From Cryptomeria japonica (taxonomy: Eukaryota; Streptophyta; Pinopsida; Cupressales; Cupressaceae), in NCBI RefSeq assembly GCF_030272615.1, contig NW_026729293.1, forward strand, positions 1-64,000: 64,000 bases of DNA. The letters are read 5' to 3'. The notes beneath the pieces were generated by a model. It was not told where the DNA came from and ran no database searches. It worked only from the letters and a program-made list of their open reading frames with translations. Position 1 is the first letter of the stretch, and every line of letters begins with the position of its first letter. Of this stretch, positions 34,437 to 45,836 are shown in pieces. The position numbers and the translations under genes were made by a program.

Positions 34437-35983
34437 GTTGGGTGTCATCCATGTTTGTAGGAGGCCACTATGGATGAAATGGTCTATTGATGACTCAAAC
34501 ACTATAGACTTGGTTATAGAATCAGGCATCTTTGGAGGTTTGGATGGTTCTCATATTGATATTGTTGGTGGAATAGTTCTTTTTTCTTTGAGTTGTGAGC
34601 CATCTTTTGTTGCTTCCAGCATGGAGGGAATTACACATGTTCACTCTATCATTTCATTGGGCCAAACATGAGTGTTTCATTTAGACTGCATATTGAGACG
34701 TGTTCACTAGCTTACCTTTAGCTCACATATACAAGATTTGACTATGTCACTAATGGCAGGGAAAGGTGATTTGAGTTTGGAGCTTTGGGGGCTATCTTAT
34801 TATGACATGTTTTTGATGACATGCGATGAGACCCAATTTGGAATGTCTCACACCCCATTCTCACCAGCTAGTTGCCTACAAAATCTGGTGTTTGAGATTT
34901 GGTTTGATTGGACTGTAGAGGGTGACAGAGTAATGTAGTGTCAACATGGTGGATTTTTTCCTTATGGGGGTGACTCAGAATGTAATAATAATGCTATTGT
35001 TACCCCCTATTTAAGTATATATAGGAGACCATTATAGTTGTTGCAGGTGGATTGGAGGGAAATTTTGGCTAGGACTTGGTTTTTGGTCGATTTGATGTTG
35101 TAGTTTATGGTTTATGTTTTTCTTACTTACATTTTGAGCACTTCTTGTCATCTATGTAGTCAATTGTGGATGATTTCTTGGGTATAGATTAGTTATCTTC
35201 CATCTCTACTTGTGGGACCATTAGACACTTTAGTCGTCACATGATGTCAGTATACATGTCCCTAGATGGTGATTGGTTGATTGTAGTGAGTTGTGTTGGT
35301 TGGTGCTCTCAAGTTTCTTTCTGGGAAACTTGGAGATTAGGTGTCTGTGAGGGAATCAGGGTCTATGATCAAAATTTCATTGTCATGATGTATGATTCTG
35401 AGGTGGACTATATGATTATCGGCTTTCGGTCAGGTACTGATTGACATCGCTTTTGGGACATTCTGTTGAGAGATGTTGAGGGTCACCCTTTTAGGTGGAG
35501 CAAATTTCATTTCCTGTTGCCAAGGATCGAGTTAGGCAATGGGGTTTGAGATATGGATATCCTTGAGGCACCTTAACAGGATATAGTTCATGGGATAGAT
35601 CTCAATTTACTCAGGATTTTCAGTATTGGTTTTGATGATAATTTGTTGATAGGAAACTAGGAGATGACAGTGCACTTTGAGGATGAAAGTTTGTCAGTTT
35701 TAGAGTCTATTCGTATGGTTTTGAAATTTGATTCTTTGGGAGAGCAGTATTTTGAGGAGATGAATGAGTTTATACAGTATAATTTTTCTCTTCTTGTTGG
35801 AGGTTTTCAGGAGGTCTCTGATTGGGGCACCTTGCAAGACAATGCTTACAGTAGATGGTGTTGCATATTTCTTAGACTGATTTGGGACCCAGAGATTATC
35901 CTTAGTTTCAGTTGGATTAGTCAAAAGATTGTGGGGTTGTATTGTCATTACTTGAGGATAAGGAATCTTTGGGCATGGTGGAC
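34437..35983 (+). pseudogene. Unidentified ORF relics near the 3' LTR of the PDS5-carrying element
   Basis: Two long frames survive. Frame 1 runs about 34438-34940 with a few stops (words SLSCEPSFVASSMEGITHV and LMAGKGDLSLELWGL). Frame 3 runs about 35241-35980 with stops at 35442 and others (words MYDSEVDYMIIGFRSGTD, SWISQKIVGLYCHY). Each stays open far longer than expected in such AT-rich DNA. I recognise no family. Position just before the 3' LTR could mean a structural or envelope-like ORF, the end of the element's polyprotein, or more captured host sequence. Confidence 0.4.
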
Positions 35984-37753
35984 TGTAATGTGCCCAATTT
36001 TTTCAGGATCTCTAGCAAGCTTCAGTAGCTGACAGTCTTGGTTCATGTCAGCTTGTTCAGATGAGTAATATGATGTTTTCAATGAGCTCAGTTGGTTTAG
36101 TGGAGTTATACGCCACTTTTCGAAGTGATTTCCGGCCTCTAGATTGGTCTCGTTTTCTATTATTCGTCAGCAAGATTACTCTGATGTGATCAAAACTTGA
36201 TTCTGATGTGTTCTAACAAGTTTTCGCAAATTTGGTGCACTAATGAGTTATTTTAATTATTTTACTAAAATTGCTTAAATTTAATTAAAATATTTAATTC
36301 CAACCTTAGTGTTATAGCTTGTTAGAATTAGAGAAAAGGTAAATCATGCGAACAATAAATAGTGACCTTAAGTGTCAAAATATTATTATATTATTGAAAT
36401 AGACATTTTTAGAAGAAAAAGAGTGTAAATTAATAAAATGACTATTACATTAAAGTATATTTATTTATAAAATCACTTTATTTTTAAAAGGTACATTTTA
36501 TTTTTAAAAGGTACATTTTATTTTTAAAAGGTACATTTTATTTTTAAAAGGTACATTTTATTCACTTAAGTGAGAAGTAATATTTTAAAAGGAAGTTATT
36601 TAACCCACATTCTCGGTGCACTAGGATTGGAGCCCAAATGAGGTCTTAAATAGGGGCATTTAATGCTGGAAAAGATATCTTCGAAATGGTGCTTCTTGAT
36701 ATTGGTGATTTTTGGAAGTTAATTATGGAGATTTTGTCTGGCTTTTGAGGACGTTCACCCTCAATCGCATCAATTTCTACGCTTGTGAGAGACCAAGTCT
36801 GGGAATTTCAAAACAAATAGTACTGGAGAATCGAAGGTATGATCATATATAGTAATGACTGCTGTATCTCATTCTAATTCCTGCATTGCAAGTTGATATT
36901 ACAAAAGTATTTGGCATGAGGAATAGTATCCCAACAAAAGGAAAGAGACTATCACACTACAAGTACACAATTGTTTTGGTTGCAGCCGCACTTTCAGGCA
37001 ATGAAATGCCATATCGAACCTAGCCATTTGAACACAATCAGTTGTTAGTTGCTTGAATCTTGACAGGGATACGAGGTTACTGTTGCGTTGTACATTAACA
37101 AGAAGTTGCAAGGTAAAAATAGTTGTGTCGGCTGTCGGCTGTCAACAAGGGGTGCTGGGTGTGGGTATTGCATTTGGGCATGTGTTTCTTATTGCTAGCC
37201 GAATACATGTTGCTGGGCATGTAAAGACCGATGGTCATGGTTGGTAGGCAAGTATATTGAGAGATGGGCGTATTAACATGTATGTTGGGTGCCGTGTAGA
37301 ACAACCGCAATGAGTTAGCAGGTCATAGAAAAGTAAGGTTGTTTGTTGAAGGTACCGGTGGACAACATCAAGTCTTTCCAGGTTTTTATGCCTTGGGTGG
37401 CACCCTATATAATGGATTCGAAAGAAAAAAATGATGTGTTACCTTTAGTTCCTATGTTTGAAATGTTAAGGTTAATTTGAGCTGAAAATGAGTCAGGCGT
37501 ATCGGTTCATTGAAGATAGTTTCCAGTTGCTGTTGTGCAAATGTAAATATTGGTTATGGTGTACTTTCATATGTGCTATTTAATGTTTCTTTAAAAATGC
37601 TATTAAAACCATAAACACACTAGGTGACAACTAAACCAATAATCATTACAATCAAGAAGGAAATTTAGTTCACAGGTCACTGCACACCCATTGTTTGACG
37701 AAATTGTCAAGGAAAATTGGAGGATAGCTTGGCCAATAGGATCATCTTATTAC
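35984..37753 (+). mobile_element. 3' LTR of the PDS5-carrying element
   Basis: Starts TGTAATGTGCCCAATTTTTTCAGG's first bases, matching the LTR at 9267, and stays alignable to about 37700 (ACTGCACACCCATTGTTT). The proposed end, TTATTACA at 37753, is approximate because the last 50 bp diverge. It has about 340 bp more than the 5' copy (36290-36640), holding a 4 x 20-bp repeat. The base before it is C in GGGCATGGTGGAC, a weak polypurine tract. No TSD could be matched. Confidence 0.75.
36481..36560. repeat. Four perfect 20-bp tandem repeats
   Basis: The unit TTTTTAAAAGGTACATTTTA occurs four times without change. It lies in the segment present only in this copy of the LTR pair. Confidence 0.97.
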
Positions 37754-39158
37754 ATAAACATAACATCTTTACAATATCTTTGTAAAAGTTCATTATTGTA
37801 TATCATTGTGTATTTTTTCTCGTATACACAATGGTATTTTATATTTTATATGTGGACTTTAATGTTCTCTACATGATACTACTGTGTGTAGTGTTGCAAA
37901 TACATAATGGTGTATTGTAGATGAACAACTAAATCTCAGATGTTGTGAGATTGGAAAATGTAGAGAAATGAAATAGAGATGAAACCCTGTATGTAAAATC
38001 AGACAAATTTGATGTAGAAAGTGTTGAAAAGCTAGCGAGGCATTGAAAAGCCTATCAGTGAGATAACATTATTAGTGAGACATACAAAATAGCTAGTGAG
38101 GCATTGTAAAAGAGAATTTTTCAGATAAGCCAGTGAGGCAATTTCAAGTGGTTTTATTCCCCAGGATGGTTTCCACTTAGGACATATAACTGTGTCATAT
38201 TCTTATGTATGTTTTGCTTATTCTGTTGTCTATTCTATTTTCTTTATGTTGACCGAATAATTCAAATTTGAAAAAACATTTAAAAAGTGAAAATTTGTGT
38301 ATGAACACTAATTTACCCCCCCTCCCCCTCTCAATGTTCATTGTACTCCAATAGTAAGGGCCCAACAGGGAGTGTGAAATTGTAAAGGGTTTCAATATAT
38401 GACACTACAACAATGCTCCATGAGTGGGAGGGTCTTCCCAATTCATTCTTAGCCTATATGAACACTCAAGTCATCCAAGGGGCATCTAATTATCTTAGTT
38501 AATTTTATTATCTATGTTTTTATTAATTATCACTTGATTAAGTAACTCTCCACACTGTGACTGCCAACATGCCATTTTGGGCTAGGAACACATTGGGAGC
38601 CATTCCCATCATTAAATCTAATACCTATCCTAGGATCATCATGTTCCAATAAACATGGAACCAAATTCCAAAATCAACAATTCAAAAGATATATATTTCT
38701 TAATTTCATAACTATTTACCACATATGCATAAATTCCTCAAATTGCAATAACCATAGTAAATGAGATCCAATTTGATCCAAATAAAAAAATACACATGAT
38801 AAATCCATCATTCCACATAATAATCCATCAAAATTTGACACAAAATCCACTTTTAAAACATTTTCCAAATTTTCTCAAAAATTAGTGAATAGTGCAACCT
38901 CCATTAAAATAGCTTGAAAACTCACATTAATTCAAAATGCAAAATTTTAAAATCTAAGAATACTATTTTGGTCCTTTGGTTTCTAAGACCCCATTCTCAT
39001 CACAGAATGACCCATTCAATCAATCTATAGAAAATTGGGCACGATAAGTGTACACAATAATTTTTTTATTAAAATATTCATAACAATTAAAATAAAAATG
39101 ACAATGAAATTCTATAAACTAAGAAAATGCTTAATTTCATAAAAAAACCATTTTCATC
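37754..39158. other. Non-coding; short repeated GTGAGGCATT words
   Basis: No supported gene. At 38030-38150 the word AGC(T/C)AGTGAGGCA recurs about four times. The rest is AT-rich and unremarkable. Confidence 0.55.
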
Positions 39159-39783
39159 CAATTAGAAACAAAGAGAGAGAGAGAAAGGAAAAAAATATCA
39201 AATTTGGAGTCATTCTGTTGTCATCGGGATAGTTAACCCGATAAAGTGTTATTGCTGTAAAAAGTTGTCAATGTTGTCATCGGGATAGCTATACCGATAA
39301 GGTGTCTCCGTTGTCAATGTTGTCATCGAGATAGCTATCCTAATAAGGTGTCTCCATTGTAAAATGTGTCAAGTCTGTCATTGAGATAGTTATTTCAATA
39401 GTTTCATCGAGATAGTTTTCTCTATCAGGTTTGCATAAAGTGGTTATACCTCTTGTGTTAGCTACTCCAATGGGTGATCAAGACCTCAGGTTGGGATTGC
39501 TATTCCAACATCGGTGTCCAGCAGTGGGTTGTCATTTCAGGATTCTAATTTTGATGTCTGTGTCTAGTTTGGTTTTTAGGATTTGGGAGTTGAACAATCA
39601 TGCATCCCAAAGGTCTGTTGTGACTGCGGGAAATTCAAAATTTTGTATAAACTTAATTTTTGGGATAAAATGAATCACTTTTTGGCTTACTACAATTATG
39701 AATTAGGTTTATTCTTATAAACAAAATTGACAATACCGCAGGTTCACACCAGGTATTGTACTTTGAAGCCATAATTCGGATCA
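39159..39783 (+). repeat. 5' LTR with a near-palindrome array
   Basis: Aligns with 44297-44935 and ends TTCGGATCA one base before the PBS. At 39221-39428 it holds five copies of an ATCGGGATAGnTA(A/T)nCCGAT-type near-palindrome. Confidence 0.8.
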
Positions 39784-39784
39784 G

Positions 39785-39796
39785 TGGTATCAGAGC
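39785..39796 (+). promoter_or_regulatory. Primer-binding site, tRNA-Met
   Basis: TGGTATCAGAGC, an exact match to the common plant initiator-tRNA-Met PBS, one base after the LTR. Confidence 0.95.
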
Positions 39797-39924
39797 AAGT
39801 TCGCTCCTGTATGTCACATTGCATGCGATCAACATATTTAAGGTTTGGGTTGGAGACAAGAAATCCTTTAGACTACCTTCCTCTAAGACGCTCATGATTG
39901 TAGATGTCAAAATTTCAAAATGAT

Positions 39925-40780
39925 GATGACATCAAAATATTGGTTGAAGAAGCAACGTGAAGAAATGATGAAACAGTTTAAACAGATGCTGGAAAGTTGC
40001 GGGTCACAAGCAAACCCACCATTCACCAGATACACTCCATTCAAAGGTGCAGGTGAATTTTGATATCCCTATGTTCCAGGGAAAGATTGATGCAGATGCT
40101 GTTGATGATTGGTTGTCAAAATTGGAGCGGTATTTTTTTGTTAATCAATTCTCACATGAAGAAAAAATTACTTTTTCTCTTCTCAAAGTTGAGAGTCATG
40201 TGAAACATTCATGGGAAGAAAAAGTATCATCTAAAGAGTTACAAAGTGGAAATACATTTGTTTTTGATCAGAAACCTACATGGGGAGAATTCATGGAACA
40301 CATAAGAACAAAAGTATATGCAGTGTCAATTACTTCGATAGAAAAAGGATCAAACAATTCAAGAATATACCAACACATTCTATGCTCTGTCGGAAAAGAT
40401 TGGCATCAAATATTCTGAAAAACATTGAGTTTTGAAATATCAAAGTGGGCTTCATAGGTATATCCAAAATGAGATGGAGTTTCTGAACATAGAAACTTTA
40501 TATAGTGCTTACAAGTTTGCTTTGAAGCTTGAAGAGAAGTTCAAACAAAAAGGAAGAAGGGATAACTTTGCAACCAGTAAGGAAGGGTGAAAGTAGAAAT
40601 ACCACAAGAAAAAAATGACCAAAGAATCAATCTCCACTTCACCAATGAAAAAGACATGGGGGGTGAAGAAAATACAACAATATTCAGGTATGTGGTGTGA
40701 GGTTCACAAAACCCCTCTCATAATACAAAATATTGCATAACTATAAAGAATTTAATGATAGAGACCCATGAGGACAAAGC
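39925..40780 (+). pseudogene. Gag, broken
   Basis: The best open part, 40047-40418, is 123 codons with a typical plant gypsy gag start (KIDADAVDDWLSKLERYFF, HVKHSWEEK). A frameshift near 40330 and many stops follow. The knuckle region is only dimly readable near 40690 (WCEVHKTP). Confidence 0.75.
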
Positions 40781-41300
40781 AGAGCCTGAGGTGGAAAAAG
40801 CTTGCATAGAAAAAGACTGTGAACAGGTCATTGAGGCTGATCCATATGCAACAGTAGCTACAACAAAAATATTGCCTAGGGAGGATGAGGAAAGATTATT
40901 CTATTCATAAATGTGGGTTGGGGGAAAAGCCCTACATTTTATTGTTGATAGTGGAAGCCAAAAGAACTTAATATTGGTTGAGACTGGAAAGCAGTTGAAT
41001 TTGAAAACAACACCACATCCACAACCCTACTCCATGTGATGGGTAAGTCAAGGGCGAGACATTCAAGTGAATCAGCAATGTCACCTTCCATATTCTATCA
41101 AGCCATTCAAAGATGAAGTTATTTGTGATGTATCCCTTCTTGATGTTTGTGATGTTTTGCTGGGATAACCATACATCTATCAACATCATGGCATATAAGA
41201 ATCTCATCCACATAGTATGACAATCAAATTGTGTGGACAAAAATATCGAATACCGGAGGTAAGTCCTGCACACTTTGCATCTTTAATTAGAGCTAAGTAG
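40781..41300 (+). pseudogene. Aspartic protease, broken
   Basis: The word FIVDSGSQKNLI near 40940 is the protease active site (DSG kept). Further on, CDVSLLDVCDVLLG matches the conserved C-terminal block (...DVCHLLLGRPW in relatives). Stops and frame changes interrupt it. Confidence 0.7.
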
Positions 41301-41392
41301 TGTAGAAGGTTGATTGCTCAAACTGGAACATTTGTGTTGTTGATAATTCTCCCTAAGGGAGATATAAATCGATATATAATTCCCGTACCACT

Positions 41393-42480
41393 ATGAACAC
41401 CTCTACACAACAAAAAAGGTCAATGGATCAGATTGTGGCAAAATATCAGAATTTATTTAAATTGTCAACTGGGGTACCCTCACATTGTCAAGTTAGACAT
41501 TCTATTGATTTGACATCAGGAACTCCATTACCTCATGAACCAGTGTATCGTAGGTCAGCATTAGAAAATGATGGGATTAAAAGGTAGATACGGGAATTGA
41601 TTAAGAAGGGACATATCTGCCCAAGTGCATCACCTTGTGGTAGCCCAATTGTTTTAGCAAAGAAAAAGGATGGGGCGTGGAGGCTCTGTATTGATTATCG
41701 AGCATTGAATAAAATTATAGTAAAAAATAGATACCCAATCCCTCAGATAGATGACCTTTTGGACCAGCTTAGGGGGGCCAAGTTGTTCACTAAAATTGAT
41801 TTGAAATATGGGTACCATCAAGTACCAATTGACCCAACAGATGTGTGGAAGATAACTTTTAAATCTAAGGAAGGTTTGTTTGAATGTCTAATAATTCCCT
41901 TTGGTCTAACGAATGCTCCAACTACATTCATGAGGATGATGAATGATGTACTTAGGCCATTCACTGATTCCTTTGTAGTAGTATACTTGGATGATATACT
42001 CATCTTCAACAAGACTTGGGAAGAGAATCTACAACATGTGGACCAAGTCTTATCAACTTTGCAATATCATGGATTATATGAAAATAAAGAAAAGTGTTCA
42101 TTTGGTATGCAGAGCATTAGATATTTGGGATACATTGATAGTGAGGGTGTTTCATTTTGATCCTGACAAAATACAAGTAATCAAGGACTGACCCTCTCCT
42201 AAAAATCTTACAGATTTACGTAGTTTTCTTAGGCTGACAATTTTTTATCGCAGGTTTGTGCTGGGATTTCCACATTTATCTTGGCCCTTAAATTAGTCAT
42301 TGCGAGGAGGAGTGAAAGAAAAGTTAAAGCATACAGGTTCTCAACAACAAGCATTCAAGGAGTTAAAATGAAGGTTATGTTCTGCACCATTTTTATCTCT
42401 CCTCGATCTACAACAGTCATTTGAGATACAAACCGATGCATCTGAATATTTTTTGGGAGTAGTTCTCATGCAACATGGTA
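41393..42480 (+). pseudogene. Reverse transcriptase, nearly readable
   Basis: 41393-41587 and 41597-42160 give the RT in the same relative order, split by one stop (41585). Motifs present: GSPIVLAKKKDGAWRLCIDY, FTKIDLKYGYHQV, FGLTNAPTTFMRMMNDVL and an intact YLDDILIF active-site box near 41980. The connection and RNase H start beyond 42160 are damaged. The best-preserved RT of the window. Confidence 0.9.
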
Positions 42481-42486
42481 ATCTAG

Positions 42487-43224
42487 TTGCATATCACAGT
42501 GAGAATTTTTGATACAGTACACAGGTATCCCACTTACGATAAGGAACTGCATGCAATTTCTCAAGCTTGTAAGCAATGGAGGCATTATATTTTGGGTAAG
42601 CAGACTGTCATTCACACATATCACAAACCTCTTCAATTCTTGCAAACACAAGGGAAGTTGCAGAATGATAGACACCAAAGATGGTTAGCCTATCTTCAAC
42701 AATTTCATCTCAATACTCATCATAAGAAGGAAAGCACTAACAAAGTAGCAGATTGTTTGAGTAGGCCTCCAATTGCAGCTATAAGTATGGTACTGGAATC
42801 ATATGGTCATCAAACTGAAACTTGGGCTCACTTGTACAAGAATGATAATGAGTTTGTAGATGTTTACAATCAACTAGTAAAGGGAAACCATGTGAATGAT
42901 TTCTATTTGCAGGATGGTATGCTTTGTCACTTTGGCCAAATTTGTGTGCCCAATGCAGAGCGCAAGAGGTTGATACAGGCATCTCATTATAGAAAGGTTG
43001 CCGATCTTTTTGGAATAGGTAAGACTACTGCTATACTCCAAAGACATTTTTATTGGTCCAAATTGAGGAATGATGTAATTTCATATATTCAAGCTTGTAC
43101 AACATGTGCTATTGCAAAGCTTGCCAATCATAAACTAGTTTTATATATGCCACTTCCTATTTTGGAAAAACCTTGGCATTTGGTTTCTATGGATTTTATG
43201 TCTAGTCTCCCTACCACCAAATGA
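42487..43224 (+). pseudogene. RNase H end and integrase zinc finger/core start
   Basis: 245 codons. It starts in RNase H (YPTYDKELHAISQACKQW; NKVADCLSRPP closes the domain). It continues into the integrase: the HHCC region reads ASHYRKVADLFGIGKT, having lost the GH of the usual GHFG, then CTTCAIAK, and the core begins with PWHLVSMDFM, carrying the first catalytic Asp. It stops at 43222 (TGA). Confidence 0.85.
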
Positions 43225-43236
43225 GGGCATGATTGT

Positions 43237-44280
43237 GTGTATGTTGTGGTCGATAGGTTTTCAAAAATAGAAATAATAGTGACTTGTAAAAAGACAATCT
43301 CTGTAGAGGACACTGCAAAGCTTTTCTTTGAAAACATACGAGCTCATTCAGTCTTCCAAACAATATTATTTCAGATAGGGATATCAGATTTCTCAGTAGG
43401 TTTTGGTCTTCACTTTGGGAGAAGAGGGAAACAAAATTAACAAAGTCTACTACTTTCCATCCTCAAATAGATGACCAAACAAAGGTAGTCAATCAGATGA
43501 TCATCCAAATTCTACGCATGTATCACTCAAATAATTCCTACACATGGGATGAAAGCCTTCCATATGTTCAACATAGCTACTACAAGACAATTCATAGGTT
43601 GACGGGTCACAACCCCTCTAAAATTTGTCTTGGTTATCAGCCATTAGTGCCCATGGATATTTCTATACCACATATTCAACCTGATTTGGTCCCAAGTGTT
43701 GATAAGGAGGAAGACAAGGCAACATGTTTTATTGATAGAATTCATCATCTGCAACAACAGGTTCATGAAATCTTGGAACACACCAATAAAAAATATAAGG
43801 AAAGGCATGATGAGCATCACACTCTTCATAATTTTCAAGTTGGGGATAGGGTGTGGTTGCATATTCAGAAAGAGAGATTGCAAGGAGCCAACGAGAAGCT
43901 TCACCCTCTGTGTTATGGCCCATATACAATCATCAAGGAAGTTGGTGATAATGCAACTGAGCTCAATTTACCTCCATTTTTGGGTCTTCATCCAGTCTTC
44001 AATGTAGAACTGTTGAAACCATATTTTACTTCACTATTGGATGTTGCTGATGTTGTAGAAATAATTAATATAGAACTGGATCTAGAAGCAGCTTCTCTAG
44101 TACGATGTGATTAGGTTATAGATACCATGGTGAAAAACTTGAAACAACAACAAATTTATTTGTACAAAGTGGTTCAAGTAGGTCAGTTTCATCAGCAGAG
44201 TAAATGGCTTACTTGAGATCAGATTCAACTTCGTTTTCTTTATCTTCTACAAACTGTGGATGCAATGGGGCCCATTACTT
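43237..44280 (+). pseudogene. Integrase core and C-terminal region, frameshifted
   Basis: 43237-43440 continues the core (VVVDRFSKIEI) and then shifts frame near 43365, around the SDRD block. The core resumes at about 43440 (HPQIDDQTKVVNQ), with K where the catalytic E is expected, and 43497-44114 gives the C-terminal part (YDGKN-like VGDRVWLHIQKERL, HPVFNVELLKPY). The reading is poor beyond 44114. Confidence 0.8.
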
Positions 44281-44296
44281 TTCAAGTGGGGAGGAA

Positions 44297-44935
44297 TGAT
44301 TAGGAAATAATTTAAAAAATATCAAATTTGGAGCCATTCTGTTGTCATGGGGATAGTTAACCCGATAAAGTGTTATTGTTGTAAAAAGTTGTCAATGTTG
44401 TCATCGGGATAGCTATACCAATAAGGTGTCTCCGTGTCAATGTTGTCATCTGGATAGCTATCCCAATAAGGTGAATCCATTTTAAAAGGTGCCAAGTCTG
44501 TCATCGGGATAGTTATTTCGATAAAGTGTCATCGAGATAGTTATTCTGATAAAGTTTCATCGGGATATTTTTCTCTATCAGGTTTGCATAAAGTGGTTAC
44601 ACCACCTCTATTAGATACTCCAATGGGTGATCAAAACCTCAGGTCAGGATTTCTATTCTGACGTTGGTGTTCAGCAGCGAGTTGCTATTCTGCGATTATA
44701 ATTCTGATGTCTGTGTCTAGTTTGGTTTCCAGGAATTGGGAGTCGAACAATCATGCACCCAAAGGTCTCTTGTGATCGTGGGAAGTTCAAAATTTTGCAT
44801 AAACTTGATTTTTGGGATGAAATTATTCACTTTTTGGGTTGCTACAATTCTGAATTAGTTCTATTCTTATAAACAAAATTGATAATACCGCAAGTTCACA
44901 CTAGGTATTATACTCCGAAGCCATAATTCAAGTCA
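44297..44935 (+). repeat. 3' LTR of the gypsy element
   Basis: Starts TGATTAGGAAATAATT directly after a purine tract and ends AATTCAAGTCA. It matches the 5' LTR with about six near-palindromes at 44345-44580. Confidence 0.85.
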
Positions 44936-45536
44936 TTCCTACCTTACTTTTTTCTCAAATTTGAAAATAAAAATACTCCAAGCATGCCAAACAAGAGCCC
45001 AAATCCATGGAGAAGCATAAAATACTTCCAATTACTACCCCATTGCAACAAATCTTATCCAAATTCATGCAAAAATGACTTCCCAATCCAAATTGCAAAA
45101 AATGGAGCACAAAGAGAGTTTCATGCTCTCAAAAACTCCAAAATTGACTTAGTGTCAAAATGACCCGATTCCCTTATAAAACCCCATTCATTTTGAGTTA
45201 AATTATTAAAACATTAAATAGCCATTAAAACCACTGAACTCTTTTCAATATTAAATTTTATGAAAAATACAAATTAACATAAATACCCAGACACTCTTCA
45301 TGGGTTGATCACATAGGGGATTAGGGTTTTTGAAACGTTACCAAACATGGTATTTGGGGTTTAACATTGGTAATAACATAGGAAATCATACTCCAACTAA
45401 GTATGATAGGTTAGAGTTATAGATATTTGGCCAATGTGACATCTCCTCATTACCATCGTTGGGGTATGCTCAGACCTATCTAGCTAGGTAGAGTCGATAC
45501 CCAATACTTGCAACCACTCAACACACATCAATGGTA
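44936..45536. other. Non-coding, nothing recognised
   Basis: AT-rich sequence between the gypsy element and a microsatellite, with no supported ORF. Confidence 0.6.
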
Positions 45537-45559
45537 TACATATATATATATATACATAC

Positions 45560-45590
<31 letters not shown>

Positions 45591-45836
45591 TATACATGTA
45601 TATATGTATATATATATATACACACACATATATATACATATATATATACACACATATACATATACATACATATATATACATATATATACAGATACACACA
45701 CACACACATATATATATATACATATACATATACATATATACATATACATATATATATATACATATACATATATATAAATATATATACATATATATGTATA
45801 TATATATGTATATGTATATGTATGTGTATATATATA
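45537..45836. repeat. Compound TA/CA microsatellite, left block
   Basis: About 300 bp of TATATA, ACACAC and TATACA tracts. The Tyr/Ile-rich frames here are microsatellite translation. Confidence 0.97.

Larger units (their letters stand above)
39159..44935 (+). mobile_element. Ty3/gypsy retrotransposon, plus strand, coding-dead
   Basis: 5' LTR (39159-39783), exact tRNA-Met primer-binding site (39785-39796), gag, protease, reverse transcriptase, RNase H, integrase, polypurine tract AAGTGGGGAGGAA, 3' LTR (44297-44935). The 5' LTR start is uncertain because its TG is not preserved, and the flanks (TCATC, TTCCT) do not give a clean TSD. All ORFs carry stops or frameshifts. Confidence 0.9.

Noticed and set aside
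34437-35983. Envelope-like gene
   Set aside because: Position fits, but no signal peptide, transmembrane segment or known envelope motif could be supported.
9262-37926. TSD of the PDS5-carrying element from the shared ATTGTAGAT near 9258-9266 and 37908-37920
   Set aside because: The right copy does not adjoin a plausible LTR end, so the match is likely chance.
39154-44940. TSD TTCCT for the gypsy element
   Set aside because: Left flank reads TCATC and the 5' LTR start is blurred; no clean match.
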